Source of the DNA: a virus
Virus record (IMG/VR): IMGVR_UViG_3300006810_000256
Location: 1 to 29,542 of that record
Direction: 5' to 3' (one strand)
DNA: 29,542 nt
Part shown: positions 7,448 through 16,800 of the stretch, one piece after another
Position numbering within the stretch: position 1 is the first letter of the stretch
Layout: every line of letters begins with the position of its first letter
Position numbers and translations under genes: made by a program
Notes under the pieces: generated by a model
Told to the model about the DNA's origin: nothing
Database searches by the model: none
Seen by the model: the letters and a program-made list of their open reading frames with translations, nothing else

Positions 7448-8620
7448 ATGTCAGAACTATTAGAAAGTCGCTGGCAGGAGACAAAAAGTGCCTTGACTGA
7501 AGGCCTAAAAGGCAACAAAAAAGCTGTTATGGAAACAACTCTTGAAAATACTCGTAAGCATTTGATGGAGACTGCAACAGCTGGTGCTACTTCTGCTGGT
7601 AATGTCGCAACATTAAACCGTGTGATCCTCCCAGTGATCAGACGTGTTATGCCAACCGTTATTGCTAACGAGTTGGTCGGCGTTCAGCCAATGACTGGTC
7701 CAGTTGGTCAAATCCACACATTGAGAGTTCGTTATGCAGACGCATTCAACTCAACAAGTGGAACAGATGCCGCAGCAGGCGATGAAGCTCTTAGCCCATT
7801 CAAAATTGCTGAAGGTTATTCTGGTGCAGCTGATGATAAAGCAGCAGCTACATCTGCACTTGAAGGTGCAGCTGGTAACAGACTAAGCATCCAAATCTTG
7901 AAGCAAACAGTCGAAGCCAAATCACGCAAACTAAGCGCACGTTGGACATTCGAAGCAGCTCAAGACGCTCAGTCACAGCATGGTATCGACGTAGAAGCAG
8001 AAATCATGGCAGCACTTGCTCAAGAGATTACTGCTGAAATCGACCAAGAAGTAATTGCAAGCCTAACATCATTGGCAGGCTCAGCAGCTGAAACATACAA
8101 CCAAGCAGGTGTATCAGGGACAGCAACATTTGTTGGCGACGAACATGCAGCTCTTGCAGTTCAAATCAACAAAGTGTCAAACCTAATTGCTCAGCGCACA
8201 CGCAGAGGCGCAGGTAACTGGGCTGTTGTTTCACCAACTGTATTGACAATCCTGCAATCAGCAACAACTTCAGCTTTCGCAAGAACAACTGAAGGAACTT
8301 TTGAAGCACCAACTAACACAAAACTAGTTGGAACATTGAACAACGCAATGAAAGTATATGTAAACACATATGCATCTTCAGATGATGTTCTTGTTGGCTA
8401 CAAAGGCACAAGCGAATCAGACGCAGCAGCGTTCTACTGCCCATACATTCCATTGATGAGCAGTGGTGTTGTGCTTGACCCAGACACATTCGAGCCAGTT
8501 GTATCATTTATGACTCGTTACGGATATGTTGAGTTAAACAACACAGCTTCGTCTCTTGGTAACGCAGCTGATTACCTAAGCAAAGTTGCAGTAACAACTG
8601 CAAACCTAAGCTTCAGCTAA
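7448..8620 (+). CDS. 23: Major capsid protein gp23
   Basis: The 390-residue product shows the gp23 N-terminal pattern 'LENTRKHLMETATAG', then 'VATLNRVILPVIRRVMPTV' and 'IANELVGVQPMTGPVGQIH', which are diagnostic of T4-like major capsid proteins. The shell subunit has an HK97-type fold. An L-x-E site at Leu39-Met40-Glu41 is the best candidate for gp21 cleavage, which would leave a mature chain of about 349 residues beginning 'TATAGATSAG'. T4 gp23 is 521 residues, so a substantial outer insertion appears to be missing. AAGGAG at 7436-7441 overlaps the gp22 stop and lies 6 bases before the ATG. Codon choice is richer in C and G than in its neighbours, as expected for a very highly expressed gene. 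It ends the head transcript: a strong terminator follows. Confidence 0.97.
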   Translation: MSELLESRWQETKSALTEGLKGNKKAVMETTLENTRKHLMETATAGATSAGNVATLNRVILPVIRRVMPTVIANELVGVQPMTGPVGQIHTLRVRYADAFNSTSGTDAAAGDEALSPFKIAEGYSGAADDKAAATSALEGAAGNRLSIQILKQTVEAKSRKLSARWTFEAAQDAQSQHGIDVEAEIMAALAQEITAEIDQEVIASLTSLAGSAAETYNQAGVSGTATFVGDEHAALAVQINKVSNLIAQRTRRGAGNWAVVSPTVLTILQSATTSAFARTTEGTFEAPTNTKLVGTLNNAMKVYVNTYASSDDVLVGYKGTSESDAAAFYCPYIPLMSSGVVLDPDTFEPVVSFMTRYGYVELNNTASSLGNAADYLSKVAVTTANLSFS

Positions 8621-8645
8621 GTTATACAAACTTTAAAAACTTAAC

Positions 8646-8671
8646 AAATAGGCCCTACGGGGCCTATTTTA
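8646..8671 (+). terminator. Strong intrinsic terminator with UACG tetraloop after gp23
   Basis: A perfect 10-bp stem, AAATAGGCCC (8646-8655) with GGGCCTATTT (8660-8669), is closed by C(UACG)G, an extra-stable UNCG-type tetraloop, and the descending arm ends in a T run (TATTTTA). The A-rich ascending arm means it could also act on the other strand. It lies 25 bases after the capsid stop codon. Confidence 0.92.
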
Positions 8672-8674
8672 TTG

Positions 8675-8682
8675 AGTAAATA
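8675..8682 (+). promoter_or_regulatory. Late promoter-like motif AGTAAATA
   Basis: The TAAATA core lies immediately after the gp23 terminator. T4 geometry puts +1 at about 8688, so the leader would be only 12 bases and begin at the ribosome binding site (AAGGAG 8687-8692) of the small gene at 8700. Confidence 0.45.
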
Positions 8683-8699
8683 CTGCAAGGAGAATCGCA

Positions 8700-8891
8700 A
8701 TGTTTAAAGGACAAGTATACAAATTTACTGGCAACACAGGAAGTATTAGACCTAAAGAGTTTGGACAATCTAGACAAGATGTTTTATTTAAAAACACAGA
8801 AAAAAAATTTAAAATAGGTGATAAAGTTTTGTTTACATACGAACTGCAAAATGGTAGATGTTGGGCGGTTGTATTAGAACATGACACATAA
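8700..8891 (+). CDS. Small cold-shock/OB-fold-like protein
   Basis: This 63-residue protein has the spacing of a cold-shock domain: 'GQVYKFTGNTGSIRP' (strands 1-2, RNP1-like region), 'DVLFKN' (cf. DVFVH, RNP2-like), then 'KIGDKVLFTYELQNGRCWAVV' (cf. GxxVxFxxxxGxxGxxAxxV). Cold-shock proteins bind single-stranded RNA or DNA and act as chaperones for transcripts. The aromatic RNP1 motif is degenerate, with Ser-Ile where Phe-Gly-Phe-Ile is usual, so nucleic-acid binding is not assured. AAGGAG at 8687-8692 supports the ATG. The gene is isolated between the gp23 terminator and the next late promoter, so it is probably made as its own short late transcript. The fold call is by pattern only. Confidence 0.65.
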   Translation: MFKGQVYKFTGNTGSIRPKEFGQSRQDVLFKNTEKKFKIGDKVLFTYELQNGRCWAVVLEHDT

Positions 8892-8911
8892 TAACCCATT
8901 TTTACAAAAAG

Positions 8912-8919
8912 GCTAAATA
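8912..8919 (+). promoter_or_regulatory. Late promoter-like motif GCTAAATA
   Basis: The TAAATA core has +1 predicted at about 8925. It lies 21 bases after the cold-shock-like gene and 81 bases before the ATG at 9001, and would drive the operon 9001-18720. Confidence 0.5.
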
Positions 8920-8924
8920 CATGT

Positions 8925-9000
8925 GTCAAGAGGAGAGCCTCTCGATGAGGACTTATGCGGACCCACCCGCGTAGACCTAGAACGTCAAAAGGAGAAAAAA
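8925..9000 (+). promoter_or_regulatory. Structured 5' leader with two hairpins and a mini-ORF
   Basis: The first hairpin is AGAGG (8929-8933), loop AGAG, CCTCT (8938-8942). The second is AGGACTTATGCGG (8948-8960), loop ACCCAC, CCGCGTAGACCT (8967-8978), about 11-12 pairs counting one wobble, with one mismatch and one bulge. The ribosome binding site AAAAGGAG (8987-8994) follows. An upstream mini-ORF, ATG 8945 to TAG 8974 (MRTYADPPA), has its own AGGAG at 8931-8935, which the first hairpin would sequester. Part of the second hairpin resembles the leader at 18788-18810. Confidence 0.5.
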
Positions 9001-9462
9001 ATGGGACGTCCAATTAATAAAGATAAAATCGGATACGGGTCAGGCCGTATCGCAGTAAGTCGCCACTATTTTACAGGCGGGTCAGAAGCAACAACAGCAG
9101 CACACATTGTAAAACAAGTTGGAGATGCAAAATTCATGATCAGACTAGATTCTGATGCAACAGGAACTTTTTCACCAGCAGCAGGATCAGCAGCAAGCGA
9201 CGAAATAATGACACTTGTAAACAAAGCAAACGGTGCAATGAGTGCAGGCGAATTTAGAATCGATGCTGTAGGTTCAGATTCAACAGTTTATCAAGTAACA
9301 AAATTACGCAATAGAACTGTGCAATTAGAAGGCAGCGGCGGAGCGGCAACTGTGACTACAGGAGACGGAGCAATTTATAACATTGGTTATGACGCAAGTG
9401 CTTTAGAAGATAGTAACAACCCTAATACGACTCTTAGTGTAGCATTACCTCGCCAGGCATAA
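9001..9462 (+). CDS. Virion structural protein of the 'MGRPIN' type, putative
   Basis: The start is ATG 9001, 6 bases after GGAG (8991-8994); an in-frame GTG at 8923 would extend it by 26 residues but lies upstream of the predicted transcription start and ahead of leader hairpins. The 153-residue product begins 'MGRPINKDKIGYGSG', an opening I associate with small structural proteins of T4-like marine phages. It continues with a Gly/Ala/Thr/Ser-rich body of predicted beta strands ('GDAKFMIRLDSDATGTFSP', 'EFRIDAVGSDSTVYQVTK'). No signal or membrane segment is present. It leads an operon of fibre-like genes, 16 bases before the next. Its exact place in the virion is unknown. Confidence 0.8.
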   Translation: MGRPINKDKIGYGSGRIAVSRHYFTGGSEATTAAHIVKQVGDAKFMIRLDSDATGTFSPAAGSAASDEIMTLVNKANGAMSAGEFRIDAVGSDSTVYQVTKLRNRTVQLEGSGGAATVTTGDGAIYNIGYDASALEDSNNPNTTLSVALPRQA

Positions 9463-9478
9463 GTTAGGAGTTACTTAA

Positions 9479-10516
9479 ATGCCTAGCGCCAAGATAAGTG
9501 AATACAACGTTGATCTGTATCGAGTAAAAATTAATGATGGTGGAACTGTAGATTTCCGTGCTGGAGACGGACTTACTCCTGCGACCACAGGAACATTTAA
9601 TTTTTACGGCAATTTAAACGTAGTTGGCACTACAACAACTTTAGATAGCCAAGATTTAAATATCACAGATAATGTAATTGTCCTTAACAATGGTGAAACC
9701 GGAAATGGTGTTACATTAAACACAGCAGGATTTATAATCGATCGAGGTAATTTTCCAGATGCAAAACTTTTGTATGACGAAGATGTTACTTGGTATGATT
9801 CAAGAACTGGAGGTGTTGATGCTAACAAAGGTGGTTGGGTATTTAAAGACAACAATAATCAAACAATAGGTATTTTTACCAATTTTGTCGGAACGTTTGC
9901 TGATGACGATTTAGTTTTACTAGGCGAAGGACAAAATGTTGTTTCTGTTAGAGGAACAGTATCTTATGAGAAACAACTATGGCCTTATAGTGGAGATGAC
10001 ATAACTCCAAATGTAAACTTAGAAGATAGACTTTCTGCTCCATATGACGATGATGCTATTCCAAACATTAGAGCAGTAAAAGATTATGTAAAAGCATACA
10101 ACGCCTATAACTTTACTGATACAATTGAAAGCGGAGATACAACTGTATCTGTTGCTGATCAAGACGAAACCAGTAGTCAAAGTTTAGCAATGATTACTGT
10201 AGATAGCAGTGAAGTTGCAAAATTTTATCAAGCAAGTATAGAGTTATTAGAAGTTAAAATTGAAACAAATAGAATTTCAACTATAAACTTAAACTCAAAC
10301 GTTGTTATAGAAGGCACTGGAACAGGTAGTGTTGAATTTGGCACTCCGGCTCTGTTTCCAAAAATTACAGATCCAGTAGCACCAAGTGATGGCGTAAAAA
10401 TTTACGCAAAAACCGAAGCAGACGGAGGAACTGGTATATATTTTATAAACGAAAACTCAACGCAAGACGAAATTATTAGTAGAAACAAAGCACTATTGTA
10501 TAGTATTATATTTTAA
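9479..10516 (+). CDS. Fibre/adhesin-like structural protein
   Basis: The 345-residue product has an N-terminus 'MPSAKISEYNVDLYRVKIND' followed by the module 'GNLNVVGTTTTLDSQDLNI' with 'DNVIVLNNGETGNGV' (about residues 45-80). The same type of module occurs in the 3567-residue giant as 'DLTVNGTTTTLNSTTLQI'. Such modules are frequent in phage tail-fibre and virion structural proteins. A central region includes 'VTWYDSRTGGVDANKGGW', and the second half contains 'IPNIRAVKDYVKAYN' (about 195-210), a typical fibre junction. AGGAG at 9466-9470 lies 8 bases before the ATG. It is the second gene of the operon; the product probably assembles with the larger proteins downstream. Function beyond structural is not resolved. 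Confidence 0.8.
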   Translation: MPSAKISEYNVDLYRVKINDGGTVDFRAGDGLTPATTGTFNFYGNLNVVGTTTTLDSQDLNITDNVIVLNNGETGNGVTLNTAGFIIDRGNFPDAKLLYDEDVTWYDSRTGGVDANKGGWVFKDNNNQTIGIFTNFVGTFADDDLVLLGEGQNVVSVRGTVSYEKQLWPYSGDDITPNVNLEDRLSAPYDDDAIPNIRAVKDYVKAYNAYNFTDTIESGDTTVSVADQDETSSQSLAMITVDSSEVAKFYQASIELLEVKIETNRISTINLNSNVVIEGTGTGSVEFGTPALFPKITDPVAPSDGVKIYAKTEADGGTGIYFINENSTQDEIISRNKALLYSIIF

Positions 10517-10527
10517 AGGAAAAGCAA

Positions 10528-10857
10528 ATGGCAATTAACAGTAACCTAATATTAGCAACAGACACAACGATACTGTTAGTCCCTGCTGGCAAAAAATATG
10601 CAATTACAACAATAGTAGTGTGCAACTACGCTACAACAAGTGATGTAAGTTTTAATAGTAGTTTTAACATGCATGTGATACCAAGTGGTAGTTCAAAAAG
10701 CAACGCTAACAAAGTATTGAATACAATTGATATGCCAGCTCAGGAAACATTTTCGTTTAACACTGAACGTCTAATTTTAGAGGAAGGAGACTCTGTAGTC
10801 TTGAATAGCCCTGACTCAAATAGATTGAGCGCAACTATAAGTTATTTGGAAGTATAA
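10528..10857 (+). CDS. Small beta-rich structural protein
   Basis: This 109-residue protein is predicted to be nearly all beta strand: 'KKYAITTIVVCNYATT', 'SFNMHVIPSG', 'ETFSFNTERLILEEGDSVVL' and 'RLSATISYLEV'. The pattern (strand-turn repeats with a GDSVVL/ISYLEV end) suggests a compact beta-sandwich, as in small virion-associated or fibre-tip proteins of T4-like marine phages. AAAGGAAAAG at 10515-10524 is the ribosome binding site. Its stop codon TAA (10855-10857) directly abuts the ATG of the giant gene, so the two are probably translationally coupled. No enzymatic motif is seen. Confidence 0.8.
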   Translation: MAINSNLILATDTTILLVPAGKKYAITTIVVCNYATTSDVSFNSSFNMHVIPSGSSKSNANKVLNTIDMPAQETFSFNTERLILEEGDSVVLNSPDSNRLSATISYLEV

Positions 10858-13800
10858 ATGGAATACGTAAAGAAACAGAGTATATATCAGAGAAAAATTG
10901 ACAACAACGAGTTGATCATTAACAATGACGGCACGATTGAACTTACACCGTCCACAGGAACAGTGAAAGTTGCAGGTGACTTGAAAGTTACTGGATCAAG
11001 CTCAGGTCCAACTAACAATCTTATATACTATGTTTCTTTAGAAGGTAGCGATGACAACGATGGTAAAGGTGCAGGCGCATCAAGAGCCAAAAGAACAATT
11101 AAGTCAGCAGTTGAAGCAGCACCAGCAGGTGCAACTATTCAACTTGCACCAGGCGATTTTTACGAAGACAATCCAATTACGTTAAAAGAGCGTATGACTG
11201 TTAGAGGTGATAGTTTACGTAACTGTCAAATTTATCCAAACAATCCTACTAAAGATATTTTCTTAATGGATAATGCTTGTTATATATTCCAAGTAACATT
11301 TCGTGGTTTGAGAGATCCAGGTTGGTGTGCAAGAATTAGAGAAGGTGCATTAGTAACTGTATCTCCATATGTTCAAAACTGCACAAACATGAACGGTCCT
11401 TGGTTAAACGATGGAACAGAGTTTACTCCTTTTGTTACAGAACAAATCGAAGGTGTTCCAGCAGGAGCAAGACCAATAGAAAACGATCCAAATGTTCCAC
11501 TTGCAAAACGTGTTAATACTAACGGCGGCGGCAATGGTATGTTGGTTGATGGTAATGATTATGATCAACGTTCTTTGGTGTTCAGTTTCGTTGCTGATGC
11601 CTTTACGCAAATTGCTCAAGGTGGTATTGGTTTCCATATTACAAACTTTGGCTATACACAGATTGTTAGCTGCTTTACAGTTTTCACCCGTATTGGATTT
11701 ATGGCTACAAAAGGTGGCTACTTATCAATTTCAAACTCAGTTAGCGACTTTGGCACATATGGTATTATTGCTGATGGATTGTTTGACAAAGTATATACAA
11801 CTGCAAGACCATCACAAACATATACATCAAATGTAGGTAGTGTAACTGTAAACAGCACAGGTGCTGGATACACAGGAACACCTACAGTAGTATTTGATCC
11901 ACCCGAAGAACCAGGAGGAACTACTGCACAAGGCACAGCAAGTGTTGATTTGTTGCGAGGAGAAGTAACAAGTATTACAGTTGACGATCCTGGTAGCGGA
12001 TATAGAAGTGTGCCAACTATCACACTCGTGGGTGGCGGATTTAGTTCACTAGCAACTGCAACAGCTAACCTTATTAAAAACCAAACTATAGAAGTGAACA
12101 GTTTGCGTGATATTCCACAAACCGGTAGTATTATAAAGTTTGAAGGCGACTCAACAGTATATTATGTAACTGGCAACAATATCACACAACAGCCGTTTAT
12201 ATATGACGAAACTGTTTGTAGAAGAGATGTTGCAAGAATAATTGATGCAATTATGGGTGATGTTGCACTAGGAACTAATTATCAAAGTATCGCAGCAGGT
12301 AGAAGCTATCTTAGAGCAAATAGTGCAAAAGTTCTTAACCAACAGTTGGCGCCTACTATATACGGAATTGAAGCAACTAGAGACGAAATACTTGCACGTA
12401 TTCCTGACAGTGATCCTGCAAATGAACAGTATAGATACGATGTAATTGAAAAAACTGCAATCATTACAAACTTTATTGCAAACGAAGACAGTAGTGCTGC
12501 ACCTGATATTGTATACGATGATACAAATGCAAGTAGCCCAGGTGCTGTTGCTGCAAAAGATGCTATTATTGCAAACAAAGATTTTATTGTAGAAGAAACA
12601 ATAAAATACATTGCAGAACAATTTACAAACTTGTCATACGATCAAGAAAAATGCGAAAGAGATGTAAGACTTATAACCGAAGCAGTTGCATACGACACTG
12701 TTCTCGGAACAAACTATAATAGTGTTACAGCAGGACTTGCATATGCAAGAGCAAGTGCTGATGTTTATAACACTACTTCTTCAACTACAGGATCTCAAAC
12801 TACTGTAACGGTAGCTGCTTACAACTACCTTAAAGGATTAACATTAGCATTATCTGATGTATCTGCTGATTCAACAGCAACAACACGAGTTACAGCAGCA
12901 TGGGACGAAGTTATTGACATTATTACAGGTAGAGCTTATAACTCTGCTACTTGTAGAAGAGATGTTGGTTATATTGTTGATAGTGTTGCATTTGATGTAG
13001 CACTTGGAACAAATTACAATGCTGTTACTACAGGATTATCATATCAACGTGCAAATAGTGCATACGTTTTGAGTGCTCAGTTTGAACAGACAAAAGCATC
13101 TTATCAATATATGAAAACACTTGCAACTGGCACTTACATGTCAAATGCGACTGCTGAAGCAAGATCAGATGCAGCGTTTGATGAAATTTTAGATATTTTA
13201 GAGAATGGTCAAGTCAGCACAGATGTTTCAGCAGACACTATTACTTGGACAGATCCAGGAACAAACGGTAGCGCAACAAATTCAAGAATTCTATTACAAG
13301 CAAACAGAGATTTTATTGCAAGCGAAGTAAATGCGTGGATTTCAGCTAATTATCCTACTTTTGTTTATGATACATTAAAATGCACAAGAGATACAAAATA
13401 CATTGTAGATGCAATAAGTTTTGACATTCAATACGGAGGCAACTTTGCAACCCGCAGAGCAGCAGATGCATATTTTGAAGGCACAACAAGCCAGCTACCA
13501 GAAAGTCAAAGAGCAATTACTGCGGCTGCATATAACAACTTAGCAAGTAATATTGTAAGTCAAATTGTTATTGAAAACTATCCTGGACAAACTACTACAG
13601 GAAATTTAGGAAGTTCAGATGAAGTAGATGATGCAGAAGGTTTAGTAAAAATTATTGCTGATGTAATTACAGCAAATAGTGTTAGCGGCATGCCAGCACT
13701 TGTTGAACCAACATACACATGGGCAGCAGCAGGTATTCAAACTGATGTTAATAGTTGGAAAAATGCAAAAACAACTATTCAAGATACTGTAATTAAAGAA

Positions 13801-16800
13801 ATTACAATTGGTAATATCACTAATGCTGATGCAATTACATATCCATTACCAACTGGTGTAATTACAAACAGAATAAACGCAAGAAATCAGCTTATTGCAA
13901 ACAGAACTTTTATTAAAAAAGAAGTAAGAGCTTATGTAAATCAACAAAATCCAACATTAACATATGATGCTGACAAATGTGAAAGAGACGTTGGATACAT
14001 TGTTGATGCTTTAATATACGACATTTTATATGAAGGCAATAGTGCTACAAGACAAACTGCAACCAGTTATTTTGTAGGAACTTCAAGCCAATTAGGAAGC
14101 ACAGATGAAACAACTGCTACAATACAAGCATATACACATTTGCAAGGTGTTGTAACAGGCGTTCTTTTAGAATCAGCATTAACAAAAAGTCCTGGAAACA
14201 ACGAAATACAAAACACAGCAGGTGACCCTGCAAGTGCAACAGAAGTAGGCAGCGCAACTAGTTTAATACAAATCATTATCGATGTTTTGACTGCGGGTAA
14301 TCTTGACAGTTTACCTGCTACAAATAGAGCAGTCACTGACTGGGCAGACGCCAGCTTGCAAACAGCATTTGGTTCTATATTTGGTCAACAAGATAACTTT
14401 GCCGCTGCATCAACAACTTGGATCCTTGCAAATTATCCAAACTTTACATACGATAGAGAAAAATGTAAACGTGACACAGGTTTAATTATTGATGCGGTAG
14501 TAAGAGATGCAAGATTAAACACAAACCATAATGCTATTGTAGCAGGACAAGCATACATTAGAGCAAATGCATCTACAGTGAAAGATGACCAATTGCCTGC
14601 AACTATACTTGCAATTAGAGAAGCAAAACGTTTAGCACTCACATATACAACTACTGACACAACTGCTACAACTAGAGTAACAGACGGTTTTGATACTGTA
14701 TTAACACTACTCGAATACCAAACACTGCCAAGTGAAGGACAAACATATCCAGCACCAGTGCCAGCAAGTCAAGAACTTATTGATGCAGCTAGACAGCTAC
14801 AAGAAAACAAAGCATTCTTGCAAGAAGAAGCAATTGCATACATTAACAATCAATACTTTGTATACGACAGTGCAAAGTGTGCTAGAGATACACAATTAAT
14901 TCTAGATGCAGTTTGCAATGATTTAATTACAGGGTCAAATTATAACAGTATCACAGCAGGATTGTCTTACTACAGAGCAGTGAGCGCATATGTTATTAGC
15001 GATCAAATAACACAAACAATTGCAGCAATTACACATTTAAAAGGCGAAGTTGCTAATTTAATTGCATCAGATAGTGCAAGTGTTGCAATTTGTAATGCAT
15101 TATTTGATGAAATAATTGACATTATACAAAACGGCACAGGCAATGCAGACGCATTGAGTTTTCCTAATCCTTCTGGAAATGCAAACAGAAATAATGCACA
15201 ACTGCAACTACAAAATAATAGAACATTTATTATAAGTGAATTAATAAGTTGGATTACTACAAATCTTCCAAATTTAACTTACGATCAAACAAAATGTGAA
15301 AGAGACACAGGATATATTGTTGATGCAGTAAGTCATGATATTATGTATAACACTAACCTTGCAAGTATTCAAAATGCAAGATCTTACTTTGAAGGCAGTG
15401 CAAGTGTGTTACCATATGATCAAAGAGATGGCACAGCAGACGCACTTAATCAGCTAGGGGTAATTTTACAACAGATTGTTGTTGGAACTTATCCAGGACA
15501 AAATACAAGTGCTGGTAATGCAAGTGCTACTGAAGCTACACAAGTCAACGTGCTTTCTACTATTGTAGAGGATGTAGTTAGGGCAAACACACTTGAAATA
15601 TTGCCAACTGAAACTGCTGTTGACGAAACAGGTGCGTCTTCCACAAGAATTGCAAGCAGAGATTTAATACAATCAACTGGCGACAGCTCTAGTGCTGATT
15701 TAGTCCAAGGTGTAATTGATTATATCAATACAAATCAAAATGGATTTAGTTATGATCAAGCTAAATGTCGCAGAGATATTGGATATCTTGTTGAATCAAC
15801 AACACACGATCTATTGTATACAGGAAATGTAAGTTCGTTGGCAACTGCAAGAAGCTATTTCCTTAACGGAGATAGTCAAGTATACGGACAAGAAAACGAA
15901 ACAGCTGATGCTATTACAAGAGTTAAAACTGTTGCTGCTCAAGTAATTCAAGGTATAACAGTAACACCAACTGCAGGAAACACTGAAACACAGTCTTTGG
16001 TTGGACCATATGGAACAAGTGCTGAAGCTACAACTTCTAACAACTTGTTCAACATTACAATCGATGCTATTACAGCAGGCAACTTGTTGAGCACACCAAA
16101 CGATCAAGAACCTGACACAAGTTGGGTAACAGTGTCAACAAATATTGCACTTGATGCACTTTCAACTGCAAATACAACAATACAACAAGGCGTGATTGAC
16201 TTTATTAGAGATAACATTATTGGATTTAGCTACAATGTTGCAAAGTGTGAAAGAGATACAAAATACATAATTGATGCTGCACTTTACGATATGATGTATG
16301 GTGGTAACAAACAAACTCGCAGAGCAGGAGAAGCATACTATACAGGAACAATTCTTGCAGGTATTACTACAGCAGGTAGTAACGCTGACCAAGAAGGAGT
16401 TACAGAATTTGCTTACAAACATCTTGCAAGCATAATGAGCAAGATTGGCCAAAACCAAAAAGTTGTAGCAAGTGACGACAATAGTTTGACACAAACCTAT
16501 AATCCAACAGGTGGAACATCAAGTGCAACACTGTCAATTGAAAACAATGTTACTAAGATAGCCGAAGTTATATCTCAAGGCATATATCCAGTTTTACCAA
16601 ATGAAATTGACCATGATTATGCAGCAAATGCAGAAACTAGTGCAAACGCAAAGCGTGAATTAGTATTAGCAGACGCACAAGCAATTGAAGATGAAGCAAT
16701 AAGGTTATTAAACTTAACATATGGTGGTGTAGCAGAACTTGATGTATTTCCACAAATCACATATGTTGCAGAAAACACACTTGGTAGTATGCAAAACGTT

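Noticed and set aside
8923-9000. GTG start extending the 9001 gene by 26 residues
   Set aside because: It has no suitably spaced Shine-Dalgarno, lies 2 bases upstream of the predicted transcription start, and the region folds as a leader. ATG 9001 has GGAG at the right distance.
10853-10860. TATAAATG at the junction before the 2620-residue gene as a late promoter
   Set aside because: It overlaps the ATG itself, so transcription would start inside the gene. The match is explained by a stop-start junction.
11404-12023. Short antisense frames opposite the pectin-lyase-like region
   Set aside because: They lack ribosome binding sites and show Cys/Ser-rich or Pro/Val-rich shadow composition.
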